From assembly GCA_051016205.1 (NCBI GenBank), contig CP136534.1:1178001-1242000 (forward strand): 64,000 bases of DNA. The letters are read 5' to 3'. Of the stretch, positions 27,599 to 37,800 are shown in pieces (position 1 is the first letter of the stretch; each line of letters starts with the position of its first letter). The notes beneath the pieces were generated by a model, which was not told the DNA's origin, did no database searches, and was given only the letters and a program-made list of their open reading frames with translations. Source of the DNA: Acuticoccus sp051016205 (GTDB lineage Bacteria; Pseudomonadota; Alphaproteobacteria; Rhizobiales; Amorphaceae). Made by a program: the position numbers and the translations under genes.

Positions 27599-28656
27599 CC
27601 GAGTTGCCGGTTCATGGGCGCAACAATCGTCTCGATGGCATCGGCAACTTCGGGGTCGATGGTCGGCCAGCGGCCTTGGCGGCGGGACGGCATAGCCGCA
27701 ACATCGTCGATCCAGGCGCTGTGGTCCGCGCCCGGTCGGAGGAAGTCGACGAGCGCGCCCGAGACGCTGCGCGGGTCATCGACAAGGCTTTCGTAGCGCA
27801 CCGAGTGGCGCGCCTCTGGCGCGACCGCCTCCAACGCTTCGAGGGCAAGCTCCGTGGTGTTTGCCCAGAAGACGGCATAAGCCTTCGCCCGGCGGACCGC
27901 ATCGAGGCGATCAGGTACGCTGTAAGGCCGCGCGCGGCGATGCTGCCGGGTCAAGGTCCGGTCAAGTTGTGCCGTCCTGAGCAAGAGCCGCCGCCCAAGA
28001 TTTCGATAGGAAAAATAAATCCCCCTGCGGACACGGTTGCCCTTGAAGATGGACATCATCCAAGACGCGCGGACGACAGGATCGAAGAGCCGCATTCCCA
28101 TCATGGACAGCACGACCTCGCGGCCATCGCGTATCAAGTGAACATACTTCGCATCCGGAAATCCGGTCATCAGGTCCGGAAGATACCAATAGCTGAAGCC
28201 GGATCGTTCGATCCAGGTCGGACGACCAGTGCGATCGCAGAGCCACGTAAACAGATGGCGCGAGTGTTCGCTTATCGGCCTTTTCGGCCAAGCGGGAATG
28301 ATGGCCGACAGCTCTGTGAACACGTCATCGGGACGGTCAAAGAGCGCCGGCAACGTCATCGTCAGCAAAGGAGGGCAGTTGCGCAGGTTGTAGCGGCCCC
28401 GGGTCTCATCGTAAATGAACTCGGATGGGACGCTATCTGCGGCGCGCGACTTGTCGATCAGGGTGGTGTACCAATGCGGTACATCCGAGAGGATCTTCCA
28501 GTAGGTGGCGCCGCTGATCGTAGGGTTGCCGTACGAACGCATGTAAAGGCAGGTCCAATACTCCGAGATGGAGCACAGCTCAGAATGCCTCTGGAGCATT
28601 CGAGTTAGGAGTGTCGAGCCGGAACGACCAACAGTGATCACAAAAGCGCCGGACAT
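27589..28656 (-). CDS. PAPS-dependent sulfotransferase family protein
   Basis: A 355-aa cytosolic enzyme expected to move a sulfuryl group from 3'-phosphoadenosine-5'-phosphosulfate to a hydroxyl. The 5'-phosphosulfate loop is near the N-terminus (ITVGRSGSTLLTRML, residues 7-21), and the 3'-phosphate-binding segment is YVHLIRDGREVVLSM (about residue 175). The middle is basic and aromatic-rich. The C-terminal part has the RYESLVDDP block seen in this family. The acceptor cannot be read off: the family includes Stf0-like, lipid and carbohydrate sulfotransferases. It is convergent with the polyketide synthase gene and the two stop regions overlap by 10 bp, which argues for a long shared history. 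An alcohol released by the synthase's reductase domain would be a natural acceptor; this is inference. Confidence 0.87.
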   Translation of the reverse strand: MSGAFVITVGRSGSTLLTRMLQRHSELCSISEYWTCLYMRSYGNPTISGATYWKILSDVPHWYTTLIDKSRAADSVPSEFIYDETRGRYNLRNCPPLLTMTLPALFDRPDDVFTELSAIIPAWPKRPISEHSRHLFTWLCDRTGRPTWIERSGFSYWYLPDLMTGFPDAKYVHLIRDGREVVLSMMGMRLFDPVVRASWMMSIFKGNRVRRGIYFSYRNLGRRLLLRTAQLDRTLTRQHRRARPYSVPDRLDAVRRAKAYAVFWANTTELALEALEAVAPEARHSVRYESLVDDPRSVSGALVDFLRPGADHSAWIDDVAAMPSRRQGRWPTIDPEVADAIETIVAPMNRQLGYS

Positions 28657-29073
28657 AAGGCTCCTGGATGCTGATTGGGGAATTCTGGCACGGCGACGTG
28701 TCCACGGCGGGTAACCGCATCGAACCGCAGACCGTTACATTTGGAACACTTAACGGATTATTAATCCCGCTCATGGGTCTTTTGCCACCTTGACACAGTG
28801 GACTCAACCCTGTGCCGAAGGTATAGGAAAAACGTTAAACGAAATGTCCAAAAGTTGGCAAGACCGAGGCTGACTGAATTCGTGAAGGGCGTTACCAGAA
28901 GATTTGGGGTGAAGGCGGATCGCTTCGGCGGTCTAGAAAGATAAAATTGATAAGTTCCCGAGTGATTGCGCTGAGCCAATCTTCCGCGAGCACTCCGGGT
29001 TTCCATACGCGATGCGGACACGGGTCGACACTCATCCTTTGACGAGGTGTCAACCTAGCGACGGAGACGATCC
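28657..29073. other. 417-bp divergent intergenic region, sulfotransferase / RTX propeller
   Basis: No gene is visible. The central part (about 28740-28960) is AT-richer than the coding flanks and holds AAACGTTAAACG-like stretches. Just before the RTX gene an imperfect stem (GACAC at 29028 against GGTGTC near 29048) precedes the start by 20-45 bp. Promoters for both divergent genes must lie here, but none can be fixed by eye. Confidence 0.4.
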
Positions 29074-31668
29074 ATGGAAGAGAACGAAGACTTAGGCGCT
29101 GAGGTATTTCTCTACGAGCCTGGTGAGCCGGTGAATGACGGGTTCACAAACCTGACCGAGGACATCGGGCCTGGCTTTGGCGATCCGCTCAACAAGTATG
29201 CTTGGTCCGCCGAACTGTTTGATGGATCGGACCCGGACGACAATCCTGAGCTCTACGTAGGCACGTTCAGCACGCAGGACGACGTCATAGGGCAGCTGAC
29301 ACTGGGCGTTCTCGCGCCGTCGCTTTTGGCGACCGGCAATCTCGATCTCAGTGTCCTCGCCAATGGATTCGGTACGACAGTGCCGGACCCAGCCATCCTC
29401 GACTTTCTCAGCAGAGACCTTCCCAACTACCTGAACTCGGATGGCGGCGAGATCTGGAAGTACGACTTCAACGGGGGCACCTGGACACAGGTTTTTGGCC
29501 CGGAGCTGTCCGGGGGAGCGCTCGATGATGAAGACATCGGTATCCGCGACCTTGTGACCTTCAAGGGCGAGTTGTTTGCCGCGACGACCACAAACCTCAT
29601 CTACAATTTTTTCAGCGGTGGAGACAACCAGGCCAAACTCTTCAAGTCGTCCACCGGCGAACCGGGCGACTTTGCGGAGGTGTCTGGTGGCCCGTCGGAG
29701 GTGCCAGGAACGTCATCGATCCGCGCCCTCACGGTCGTCACCGATCCCAATGACGCAAACAACGAGATCCTTCTCGTTGGGACCGAGAACGTCCAGAACG
29801 GCGCTCAGCTGTGGTCTTACGACCAAGGCGTTGGGTGGACACTGCTTGAGTCTTTCAACGGCGAGCCCGACGGCCAGCCATATGCGACGGCCATCTCGGA
29901 GATCGAGGAGGTGGGTGGCAAGATCTACGTTGGCACATGGCTGCCCTACAAAGTCTTCGAGGTCACCGCTGACGGTGTCGAAGACTTTACCCCGGATCCT
30001 CAGAACAATACTGTGCAACTTCCTAGTTCTGCTCCTGATGATAACGGTGTCATGCAGATCATCGAGTTCGATGGTTACATGTACGTGGGCAGCGTCAACT
30101 ATACCGGAGGGGCAAGCCTTTACCGCATCAAGCTCACCGGAGAAGATCCTGAGTGGGAGACGATCACCACTAACGGTTTTCAGGATACCGTCCTCAACAC
30201 CTACTACGCGCCAGGTGAGGGCGGCAATCAGGCCACCTATGTGTGGCAGCTCTCGGTGGTCGGCGACGCGCTCTACTTCGGTGACTTCAGTGATCGCGCC
30301 ACGCTCGGCAAGATCGTGCATGAGGGCGACGACGACGACCCTATGCTGTCGCTCGTTCCGGAAACGGACAATCCGTTCCAATTCGACAATGGGCTTGCCT
30401 ACGGTATCCGCAAGCTTGAGGCGGTCGAGATCGGCGAAGACGGCTTGCCGACCCCAGATCAGGCCGACCCCAACGCCCTCATTATCGGGACGGCCGATCC
30501 GTTCAACATCCGGCCCGAATCCAACATCCTAGCGTCGGTGTTTCAGCCTGACGGGAACCTCGTCAGCGCGTTTCCGTTCAATTTGGGCAACACGCTCTTC
30601 GGCACCGCCGGTGAAGACACCTTCCTCGGCGCTGCGATCGGCGAAAACATCCGGGCAGGCGCTGAGGACGACATCGTTTTCGGTGATTTCTTCAGCTTCG
30701 GCTTCGATTTTGGCCTCATACCGTCGGGTGATGACATTCGCGCCGGATCGGGAGAGGACGTCGTCTTCGGAATGGGTGGCGACGACACCATTCGTGGCGG
30801 TCGCGGCGAAGACTTTATCATCGGTGGGTCAGGACGCGACAACATTAGAGGTGGGGACGGCATCGACCTCATCTCAGGAGACGGGCTCACCGATGGTCGG
30901 CTTGGCAACATTGTCCAGCCGCTCCTGGATGAGCTCCTCGGTGGCCTTGGCGGCGATGCCGAAGTTGTTGAGGGTGTCGAGGGACCGACCCTCTTCGAGA
31001 TCATTGGCCTCGTCTCGGAGGGCGTGAATGCGCTCCGCGAAGCCGCCGGCGGCCTCGACGACCTGCTTTGGGGCAACGGCGGAGACGACATCATCATTGC
31101 CGGTGGCGGTGACGACAAGGTGCGGGGTGGCGAAGGCAACGACGTTCTCTTCGGCCTGACAGGCGATGACACGATGAACGGTCAAGCCGGAGACGATATC
31201 ATCGACGGCGGGGCCGGCAACGACGTGATGCGCGGCCGGGACGGAGACGACACTTTCGTTACGAGCCTTGGCGATGACCGCATGGTGCTGGGCGATGGTG
31301 CAGACCGTGTTCTGGTGTCCGGCGGCGATCCCGAGACTGGGCCCACCGTGGAGAGCGGCGACGACACGGTGCGGGGCTTTGAGCGTGGCGAGGACTTCAT
31401 CGATCTCTCCGCGCTTTTCCAGAACCCGCTTTCGCCACTCGCGCCGCCCATCGGCATCACAAACTTCGCAAGTCAGGTTGGTGGTGCAATCGAGGTCCTC
31501 GAGAACGGCGTCCTCATCGACCTGACGTTGATCGACGGGGGCCCTCCAGGTGATACCGAAGGGGATGCCTCGGCGACCGGCACCATCTACGTTGTCGGCG
31601 TGGACGGTCTTGACGAACAAGACTTTTTGTTCGACACGCAGCTTCTCCCGCCGCTTGGGCTGCTCTAG
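29074..31668 (+). CDS. secreted beta-propeller/RTX protein, paralogue 1
   Basis: An 864-aa acidic protein with no signal peptide, expected to leave by type I secretion. Residues ~30-490 hold about seven repeats of a strand motif like (L/I)YVGT: PELYVGTF, GELFAATTT, EILLVGTEN, GKIYVGTW, GYMYVGSVN, DALYFGDFS and ALIIGTAD. This spacing suggests a seven-bladed propeller. From residue ~510 come calcium-binding nonapeptides (GGDDTIRGGRGEDFIIGG), interrupted at ~610-664 by a hydrophobic, probably helical insert (QPLLDELLGGL, LVSEGVNALREAA), then a second RTX block to ~752. The last ~110 residues carry no repeats and may hold the secretion signal. It shares the same layout with 39693-42209. No ABC-type exporter is in the window. 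The N-terminal domain is not one I can name; the propeller is inferred from repeat spacing. Confidence 0.85.
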   Translation: MEENEDLGAEVFLYEPGEPVNDGFTNLTEDIGPGFGDPLNKYAWSAELFDGSDPDDNPELYVGTFSTQDDVIGQLTLGVLAPSLLATGNLDLSVLANGFGTTVPDPAILDFLSRDLPNYLNSDGGEIWKYDFNGGTWTQVFGPELSGGALDDEDIGIRDLVTFKGELFAATTTNLIYNFFSGGDNQAKLFKSSTGEPGDFAEVSGGPSEVPGTSSIRALTVVTDPNDANNEILLVGTENVQNGAQLWSYDQGVGWTLLESFNGEPDGQPYATAISEIEEVGGKIYVGTWLPYKVFEVTADGVEDFTPDPQNNTVQLPSSAPDDNGVMQIIEFDGYMYVGSVNYTGGASLYRIKLTGEDPEWETITTNGFQDTVLNTYYAPGEGGNQATYVWQLSVVGDALYFGDFSDRATLGKIVHEGDDDDPMLSLVPETDNPFQFDNGLAYGIRKLEAVEIGEDGLPTPDQADPNALIIGTADPFNIRPESNILASVFQPDGNLVSAFPFNLGNTLFGTAGEDTFLGAAIGENIRAGAEDDIVFGDFFSFGFDFGLIPSGDDIRAGSGEDVVFGMGGDDTIRGGRGEDFIIGGSGRDNIRGGDGIDLISGDGLTDGRLGNIVQPLLDELLGGLGGDAEVVEGVEGPTLFEIIGLVSEGVNALREAAGGLDDLLWGNGGDDIIIAGGGDDKVRGGEGNDVLFGLTGDDTMNGQAGDDIIDGGAGNDVMRGRDGDDTFVTSLGDDRMVLGDGADRVLVSGGDPETGPTVESGDDTVRGFERGEDFIDLSALFQNPLSPLAPPIGITNFASQVGGAIEVLENGVLIDLTLIDGGPPGDTEGDASATGTIYVVGVDGLDEQDFLFDTQLLPPLGLL

Positions 31669-31828
31669 TAAACACGGGGAGGGCGGGCCGCTTCCGCGAC
31701 ACGCCCTCTTCGTTGGGGACAGATCTCTCCAACACGTGTTATGGCGGTAGGCGGTTGGGTTTGCAGTCGACGCATCGCGACCATTGAAGTCGATCGCGGC
31801 AAAGTCGACTGCGAGAAGTCAAGAGTTG

Positions 31829-33340
31829 ATGTGCGTTTTGCGAAAGGACACGCGTTTGGCATCGCAGTTCGATGATGTTCCATCCTACGCACCGCCCTGC
31901 CCGCCGCGTCCGCCAGCACGATTGCCTGCGATTCGCGCGCTCATGATGTTTGCGAAGGACGTCCTGGCGCCCTTCGAAGTGGCAGCGTTCGAGCGTCCCT
32001 TAACAACGCGGCGCATTCTCAATCGCGACCTTCATATCTTCAACTCGCCGAACTTTGTCCGGGCCTCGCTGGTCGGAAATCACGAAGCGCTTCAACGCAA
32101 GACGCCGCAAATGCGCACTGCGCTTGAACCGTTGCTCGGCGATGGGCTTTTCGTGAGCGACGGGGAGGTGTGGAAGGAGCGGCGCGCCCTTGTTGCGCCG
32201 ATCGTCCATGCCCGGCATTTGCGCTCGTTCTTCCCCATCATGCTTGACGCTGCTGAGGAGTGGCGTGACGAATGGGCCCGTCACCAGGGCGGCGATCCCA
32301 TTGACGTGCTGAACGAGATGGGGCTGCTTACCGCCGAGATCATCTCTCGCTCCGTGTTCGGCCAGCGGCTCGGGCGCAAGTACACCGAGCAAATCGTTCG
32401 CAGCTTTGCCGAGTATCAGCGCCACGTGGGGCAAGTGGCCCTGGCGGATATGGTGCAGCTTCCAAGCTGGGTGCCGCGCTTCCGCGGCTCTGAAGTGAAA
32501 GCGTCGGCGAAGCGCATTCAGGACGTTATCGATCAGATTATCGATGAACACTTGAAGGAACGCCGCAGCGAGACGAAGGGCGCGACTGCGCGCGGTGACC
32601 AAACCGATGCGGCCGAGCACGAGACAACTGGCGCCTCGTGTCCGCAACGGGCGATGATCGCACAGCTCTTCGATGCGGGTGAGAGCGGGAACAGCAGCAT
32701 CGACCGCGATGGGATCCGCAACGAGGCGATCGTCCTTTTCATGGCGGGTCATGAAACCACCGCCAACACGCTCGCATGGGCCTTTTACCTCATTTCCCAG
32801 GCCGATTGGGTCCAGAAGGCGCTGCATGAGGAAATCGACGAGGTGCTCGGTGGTCGCATGCCGACCTTCGAAGACGTCGATAAGCTCGTCTACTGCCGCG
32901 CGATCATCGAGGAGACGCTGCGTCTTTACCCGCCGGTTCCCATCCTTGGCAGGGAGGCGGTGTGCCCGGCGGACATCGAAGGCGAACACGTGAAGAAAGG
33001 CGCCTTGGCGATGGTCGCGCCATGGCTCCTCCACCGCAATCCCAACCTTTGGGAGAGGCCCGACGACTTCATTCCAGAGCGTTTCCTTCCTTCAGCTGGG
33101 CGGCCGAACAAGTATCAGTATGTACCGTTTGCAATCGGACCAAGGGTTTGCCCGGGTCTCGCGTTTGCGATGACTGAATCTGTGGTCTGTCTTGCGGTGC
33201 TTGCGCAGGCGTTTTCCCTTACGCTCGCCCCAGGGGTCGATATCCAACCGAAGACGCGGCTAACCCTGCGCCCAGGTGACACTCTTCCCATGCTGGTCAC
33301 GGCAAGGACATCGGCGACCTCGCCAGCGGCAGCTGCGTAA
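31829..33340 (+). CDS. cytochrome P450
   Basis: A 503-aa haem monooxygenase. The oxygen-binding I-helix is MAGHETTANTLAW, the K-helix E-x-x-R is EETLRLYPP, the PERF-like block is FIPERFLP, and the haem loop is FAIGPRVCPGLAFA with the thiolate Cys near residue 441. The sequence style (CPADIEGEHVKKG, APWLLHRNPNLWERPDDF) is that of CYP4/CYP102-like fatty-acid or alkyl-chain hydroxylases, but the substrate is not certain. I chose the ATG at 31829; an in-frame TTG at 31784 is possible but lacks support. It sits between the RTX propeller gene and the RND efflux pair, all parallel. A late hydroxylation of the polyketide chain would fit; that is inference. No ferredoxin or reductase partner is adjacent. 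Confidence 0.92.
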   Translation: MCVLRKDTRLASQFDDVPSYAPPCPPRPPARLPAIRALMMFAKDVLAPFEVAAFERPLTTRRILNRDLHIFNSPNFVRASLVGNHEALQRKTPQMRTALEPLLGDGLFVSDGEVWKERRALVAPIVHARHLRSFFPIMLDAAEEWRDEWARHQGGDPIDVLNEMGLLTAEIISRSVFGQRLGRKYTEQIVRSFAEYQRHVGQVALADMVQLPSWVPRFRGSEVKASAKRIQDVIDQIIDEHLKERRSETKGATARGDQTDAAEHETTGASCPQRAMIAQLFDAGESGNSSIDRDGIRNEAIVLFMAGHETTANTLAWAFYLISQADWVQKALHEEIDEVLGGRMPTFEDVDKLVYCRAIIEETLRLYPPVPILGREAVCPADIEGEHVKKGALAMVAPWLLHRNPNLWERPDDFIPERFLPSAGRPNKYQYVPFAIGPRVCPGLAFAMTESVVCLAVLAQAFSLTLAPGVDIQPKTRLTLRPGDTLPMLVTARTSATSPAAAA

Positions 33341-33388
33341 TGACTGGACCGCCCCTGCCCATGAGTAGCATTTTGGGGGCTTGAGGGC

Positions 33389-34834
33389 GTGGATCGGTTC
33401 TTGTCATCCTCACCGCGTCGAAGGGCACGCCGGCGCATTCTACCCGCGGCCGAGAAGAGCCACGAACCACCGTTACAAGCGCCTCTGATTGAGAGGAATG
33501 AGCCACGACCGCGTCGGTCTTTGAGGCGGGCGTTGGGGGAGCATGCGAAGGTGCGCGTGCCCCTTGCGCTCTTAGTCTCCGGCGGGGTTGCCTTTGCCGC
33601 CCTCGTTGCCACGCGGCCCGATGTTCCGATGCGGCCCGATGTCGAAATGGCGATGCCGGTGGCCGCGGTTCCCGTCACGTTCGGTGACTATCGACCGGAC
33701 CTGAACCTTTACGGCGCGGTGAATGCCGGCCAGGAGCTGGAGCTGCGTGCCAAGGTGGGCGGCATTGTCGAGCGCACCTCTCCCAACTTGCGTGATGGAG
33801 GTTTCGTTGAGGAGGGGGAGCTTCTCTTCGAAGTCGAACGTTTTCGCTATGAGGCAGCCCTTGCGGAAGCAAAACACAGCCTCGCCGAAGCCAAGGGACG
33901 ACTGAATGAGCTGGATGTAGCTCTGAAGGGCGATCGTCAACGCCTTGCACTCACCAAACGCAAGCTCGAGATTTCCCAGCGAGATTTCGACCGGGCAAAC
34001 CGTCTTCGCGAAAGCCGGACCATCGCCGAAAGTACGGTTGACCTTCGAGAGCTTGCACTTTTGGAGCAGCAGCTTTCCAGGACGGTGGAGGCAAGCAAGA
34101 TCGAGGTCAGCGAAGCACTTCTTGCCCAGCAAAAGGCCGTCATCGACCGTCTTGGGCAGCGTGTTGCCATCGCGGAACGCGATCTTGAGGAGACTCGCGT
34201 TGTGGCCCCCTATGACGGCTTCGTGCACAACGTCACCGCAGAAGTGGGCCGGACCTTGGCGCAAAACGAGAAGGTTGCCGATCTCCTCGACGCGACTTGG
34301 CTTGAAGCAAGCTTTGTCATGACCAAGGGGCAAGTGGGACGCATCGTGCTCGATGAAGGATCGCTGATCGGCCGCAAGGTTACCGTTCGCTGGCAATTGG
34401 GTGACACCGCAAGAGAGTTTCCCGCCCGGATCGAGCGCACAGGCGCTGCTATCGATGCCGAAACAGGCGGTGTGGAAGTCTTCGCGCGAATTGAAGGAAT
34501 CGGGAGCGATACGTTGTTGCGTTCGGGCGCCTTCGTGGAAGTCATCGTTCCGGACCGCATCTACCGCGACGTGGTTCGCCTGCCGGAGGCGGCGGTGTAT
34601 CAGCGCGAGCGGGTCTTCGTCATAAACGAGGACGCGCGCCTTATCGCACGGGCCGTCAAGATCCGCGGGCGAGATGGGGAGGACGTTTTCGTCGCGGGCG
34701 ATGTGGCAACTGGAGAGCGTATCCTTGCAATGCGCCTTCCAGGCGTCGGCGAAGGCCTGAAGGTGCTACCGCAGGGGCTTGACGATCCAGCTGAGGAGCG
34801 ACAGACGGCCGGCGCACCAGAGCCCGTGCGTTGA
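33389..34834 (+). CDS. RND efflux periplasmic adaptor (membrane fusion protein)
   Basis: A 481-aa adaptor linking an inner-membrane RND pump to an outer-membrane channel. A basic cytosolic N-terminus (~55 residues, unusually long and Arg-rich) is followed by one membrane anchor (PLALLVSGGVAFAALVAT, about 58-75). Next come the lipoyl half (AKVGGIVERTSPNLRDGGFV), a long alpha-hairpin coiled coil (~150-260), the second lipoyl half (VVAPYDGFVHNVTAEVGRTL), and a beta-barrel. The start is a GTG at 33389; no ATG lies before the anchor. The stop overlaps the start of the pump gene (TTGA at 34831-34834), so the two are translationally coupled. It is not a HlyD-type type I secretion adaptor by context, because its partner is an RND pump. 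Confidence 0.87.
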   Translation: MDRFLSSSPRRRARRRILPAAEKSHEPPLQAPLIERNEPRPRRSLRRALGEHAKVRVPLALLVSGGVAFAALVATRPDVPMRPDVEMAMPVAAVPVTFGDYRPDLNLYGAVNAGQELELRAKVGGIVERTSPNLRDGGFVEEGELLFEVERFRYEAALAEAKHSLAEAKGRLNELDVALKGDRQRLALTKRKLEISQRDFDRANRLRESRTIAESTVDLRELALLEQQLSRTVEASKIEVSEALLAQQKAVIDRLGQRVAIAERDLEETRVVAPYDGFVHNVTAEVGRTLAQNEKVADLLDATWLEASFVMTKGQVGRIVLDEGSLIGRKVTVRWQLGDTAREFPARIERTGAAIDAETGGVEVFARIEGIGSDTLLRSGAFVEVIVPDRIYRDVVRLPEAAVYQRERVFVINEDARLIARAVKIRGRDGEDVFVAGDVATGERILAMRLPGVGEGLKVLPQGLDDPAEERQTAGAPEPVR

Positions 34835-37800
34835 GCGATCCCGGGCAAAACGAAACGGTCCGCGCCGAACAGCAGCAAGGCGGCCTCATCGCAACCTTCG
34901 TGCGGCATCCAACGGCCGCAAACATTCTCATGATTATCATGGTTGCGCTCGGTCTTCTCGGCGCCAACAATCTTCAAGTCCAATTCTTCCCCACCATCGA
35001 AGTTCCGATCATCGTGGTGCAGGTGGAGTGGCCGGGAGCGAGCGCGGCGGACGTCGAAAGTCAGATCCTAGACGCGCTTGAGCCTGAGCTCAGATTTCTC
35101 GACGGCGTGCGCGCGACAAATGGGATGGCGCGGGAAGGCTCGGCTCAAATCACGCTGGAGTTTGATGCCGACGAGGACATGCAAAAAGCGCTCGCCGATG
35201 CGGAACGTGCCGTTGCGGAAGTGGCAACACTGCCGACAGAGGCTGAGACGCCGACGGTGAGCCGCGTCACGTTCTACGAGCCGGTGACGAAGATCGCCAT
35301 CACCGGACCCTTTGGCGAAGAGCAGTTGAAACACTACGCCCGTCTCATGCGTGACGGCCTTCTCGCCGACGGAATCGAACAGGTGGAACTCATCGGCATT
35401 CGCGAAGAGGAGATTGCCGTTCTCGTTCCGGAAGCCGCGCAGAGGGAACTTGATCTCACCATTGCGCAGATTGCCGAGCGGGTACGCAGCGGGGTTCAGA
35501 ATATCCCCGCAGGGACGCTAGAGGGCGCGCGCGAGATTCAGCTTCGATCGGTTGAGACACGTCAGACGCCCGAAGAGATCGCGCAGATCGAGGTTCGCGC
35601 TCTTCCAAACGGTGAGAAGATCACCATTGCAGATATCGCGACCGTCCAGACTCGCTTCGACCGGAACGCTGCGGTCGGTCAGATCAAGGGGCGGCCGGCC
35701 GTCGAGCTTCGCGTGAAACGGGCCCTCTCGGCCGATACTCTGGAGACGCAGGCGATCGTCGATGCCTATCTTGAACGGGCACGGGCCGAACTGCCGCCAA
35801 CGCTCCAGATCAAACAATACGATACCACTGGCGAGTTTGTAGTTCAGCGCATCGCGGTGCTTCTGGAGAACGGCATTCTCGGCCTCGTTCTTGTCCTCGT
35901 GGCGCTCTCCGTCTTCCTGAATGTGCGAACAGCGTTTTGGGTTGCGGTGGGAATACCCGTCGCGATCCTCGGAACGCTCGGCATTGTCTGGCTCACTGGC
36001 CAGTCGCTCAACATGGTCTCGGTGTTCTCGCTCATCATGATGATTGGGATCATCGTGGACGACGCCATCGTTGTGGGCGAGCAGATTGCGGTGCAAAGCG
36101 AAGAGGGCCTTCCGCCGCACGCGGCATCCATCCGTGGTGCGCGCAGCATGCTCAAGCCCGTGATGGCGGCAACGCTCACCACTGCCGCCGCCTTTCTGCC
36201 TATCTTCGCGATTACCGGACCCATCGGGCAGGTCATGCAGGTGATCCCGATGGTGGTCATCGCAGTTCTCATCGCCTCCACCATGGAGTGCTTTTTGATT
36301 TTGCCGGCGCACCTTTCGCACTTTAGAGCGAAGAACAGGGAACCCTCCGCGTTCAGGAGACGGTTCGATGCCGGGTTCGCCAGATTTCGCGATCACCATT
36401 TCCGCCGCTTCCTCGTCCGTGTCGTCGAATGGCGCTACGCGTTCGCAGCGTTTCTCTTCGCGCTTCTGGTCGCTCTTGTGGGGTTGATCGCGGGTGAGCG
36501 GCTAAAATCTCACTTCTTCCTCGCGCCCGAGGCGGAGATCGTTCGCGCCAGCATCGTCTTCGTTCCCGGCGTTCCTTTGGACGATCAAACCGAAGCCTTG
36601 ATGATGATCGAGGCCGCACTTCAGGCGGCTGAAGCCAGTCTCGCAGAGCCGGGCAACCCGCTCGTCAACGCAACCTTTACAACCGTCGGCGCTTACGAGG
36701 TGTTCGACAAAATCCGTCTGCAAAACGTTGCCCAGATCGAAATCGCCCTGACGAGCAGCGAGGCGCGCGAGGTTCCCACCGACACGCTGATTGCAGCATG
36801 GCGCGAGGCGATTCCGCCGATCGCGGGCGTAACGGACATTGCCGTATCGCCGGTGGATCGCGCCCTCACCGCGCGCGCCATTGAAGTCCAGCTGCAGGAC
36901 GCGCCAATCGGCACGTTGAAGGCTGCCGCGGTCGCGGTCGCTGAAGAGCTCCGGCGTTTTGCGGGAGTCAACGCCGTGGTCGATAACCTCCCGTACGGCA
37001 AAGAGGAACTCATCATAGGCGTATCGGCGAGCGGCAGTGCGCTTGGCTTCACCATGGAGGATGTGGGGCTCCAGGTTCGCAACCTTGTTGAGGGCGCCAC
37101 CGCCGATCGCTTCGCCCGTGGCGACGAAGAGGTGGTGGTTAAGGTCTTGCGTGACAGTCGGGAGCAACGGCCGGACCTTGAAGTTCTGCCGCTCCAAAAC
37201 AGCGCTGGCCAGTGGGTTCCGTTCAGTGAAGTGGCGACCCTTCGTGAGGCCGATAGCTTCGCTATCATCCGCAGAGCCGAGGGCAAGCGCACTGTGACCG
37301 TGAGCGCTGACGTGGACACAACGCTCACGTCCGCAAGCCGTGTTGTGGCAGCCCTGAACGAGAGTTTCTTGCCAGCGATCAGTGAACGCTACGGCGTCAC
37401 TGTCACATTCGATGGTCAGACACGCCAGCAGAACGAGTCGTTCGAAGACCTCTTCCTCGGCCTCTCGCTGGCCGGGATCTTCATTTATGCGATCCTTGCG
37501 CTTGTACTTGAAAGCTACGTCAGGCCCCTTTTCGTTATGGCGATCATCCCGTTCGGGGCTGTGGGAGCGTTGGCCGGTCACCTCGTCATGGGGATCGACC
37601 TCACCATCGTAAGCTTTGTGGGCTTTCTTGGCCTCACGGGCGTTCTCGTCAACGACAGCATCATTCTCATCGACCGAACCGCCCAGCGGATCTCTGCTGG
37701 TGAAGCGCTGAAGGCGGCTGCCATTGCCGCCAGCCAAGACCGGCTCCGCGCCGTCATTCTCACGTCAGTGACAACCATTCTCGGTCTCTTGCCTCTCCTG

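Noticed and set aside
30601..31330. Short tandem DNA repeats or a CRISPR-like array in the RTX coding regions
   Set aside because: The periodicity is explained by the GGxGxDxxx protein repeats; codons vary between copies and there are no spacers.
33389..34834. Adaptor protein as the type I secretion partner of the RTX proteins
   Set aside because: Its gene is translationally coupled to an RND pump, not an ABC exporter, and no ABC exporter is in the window.
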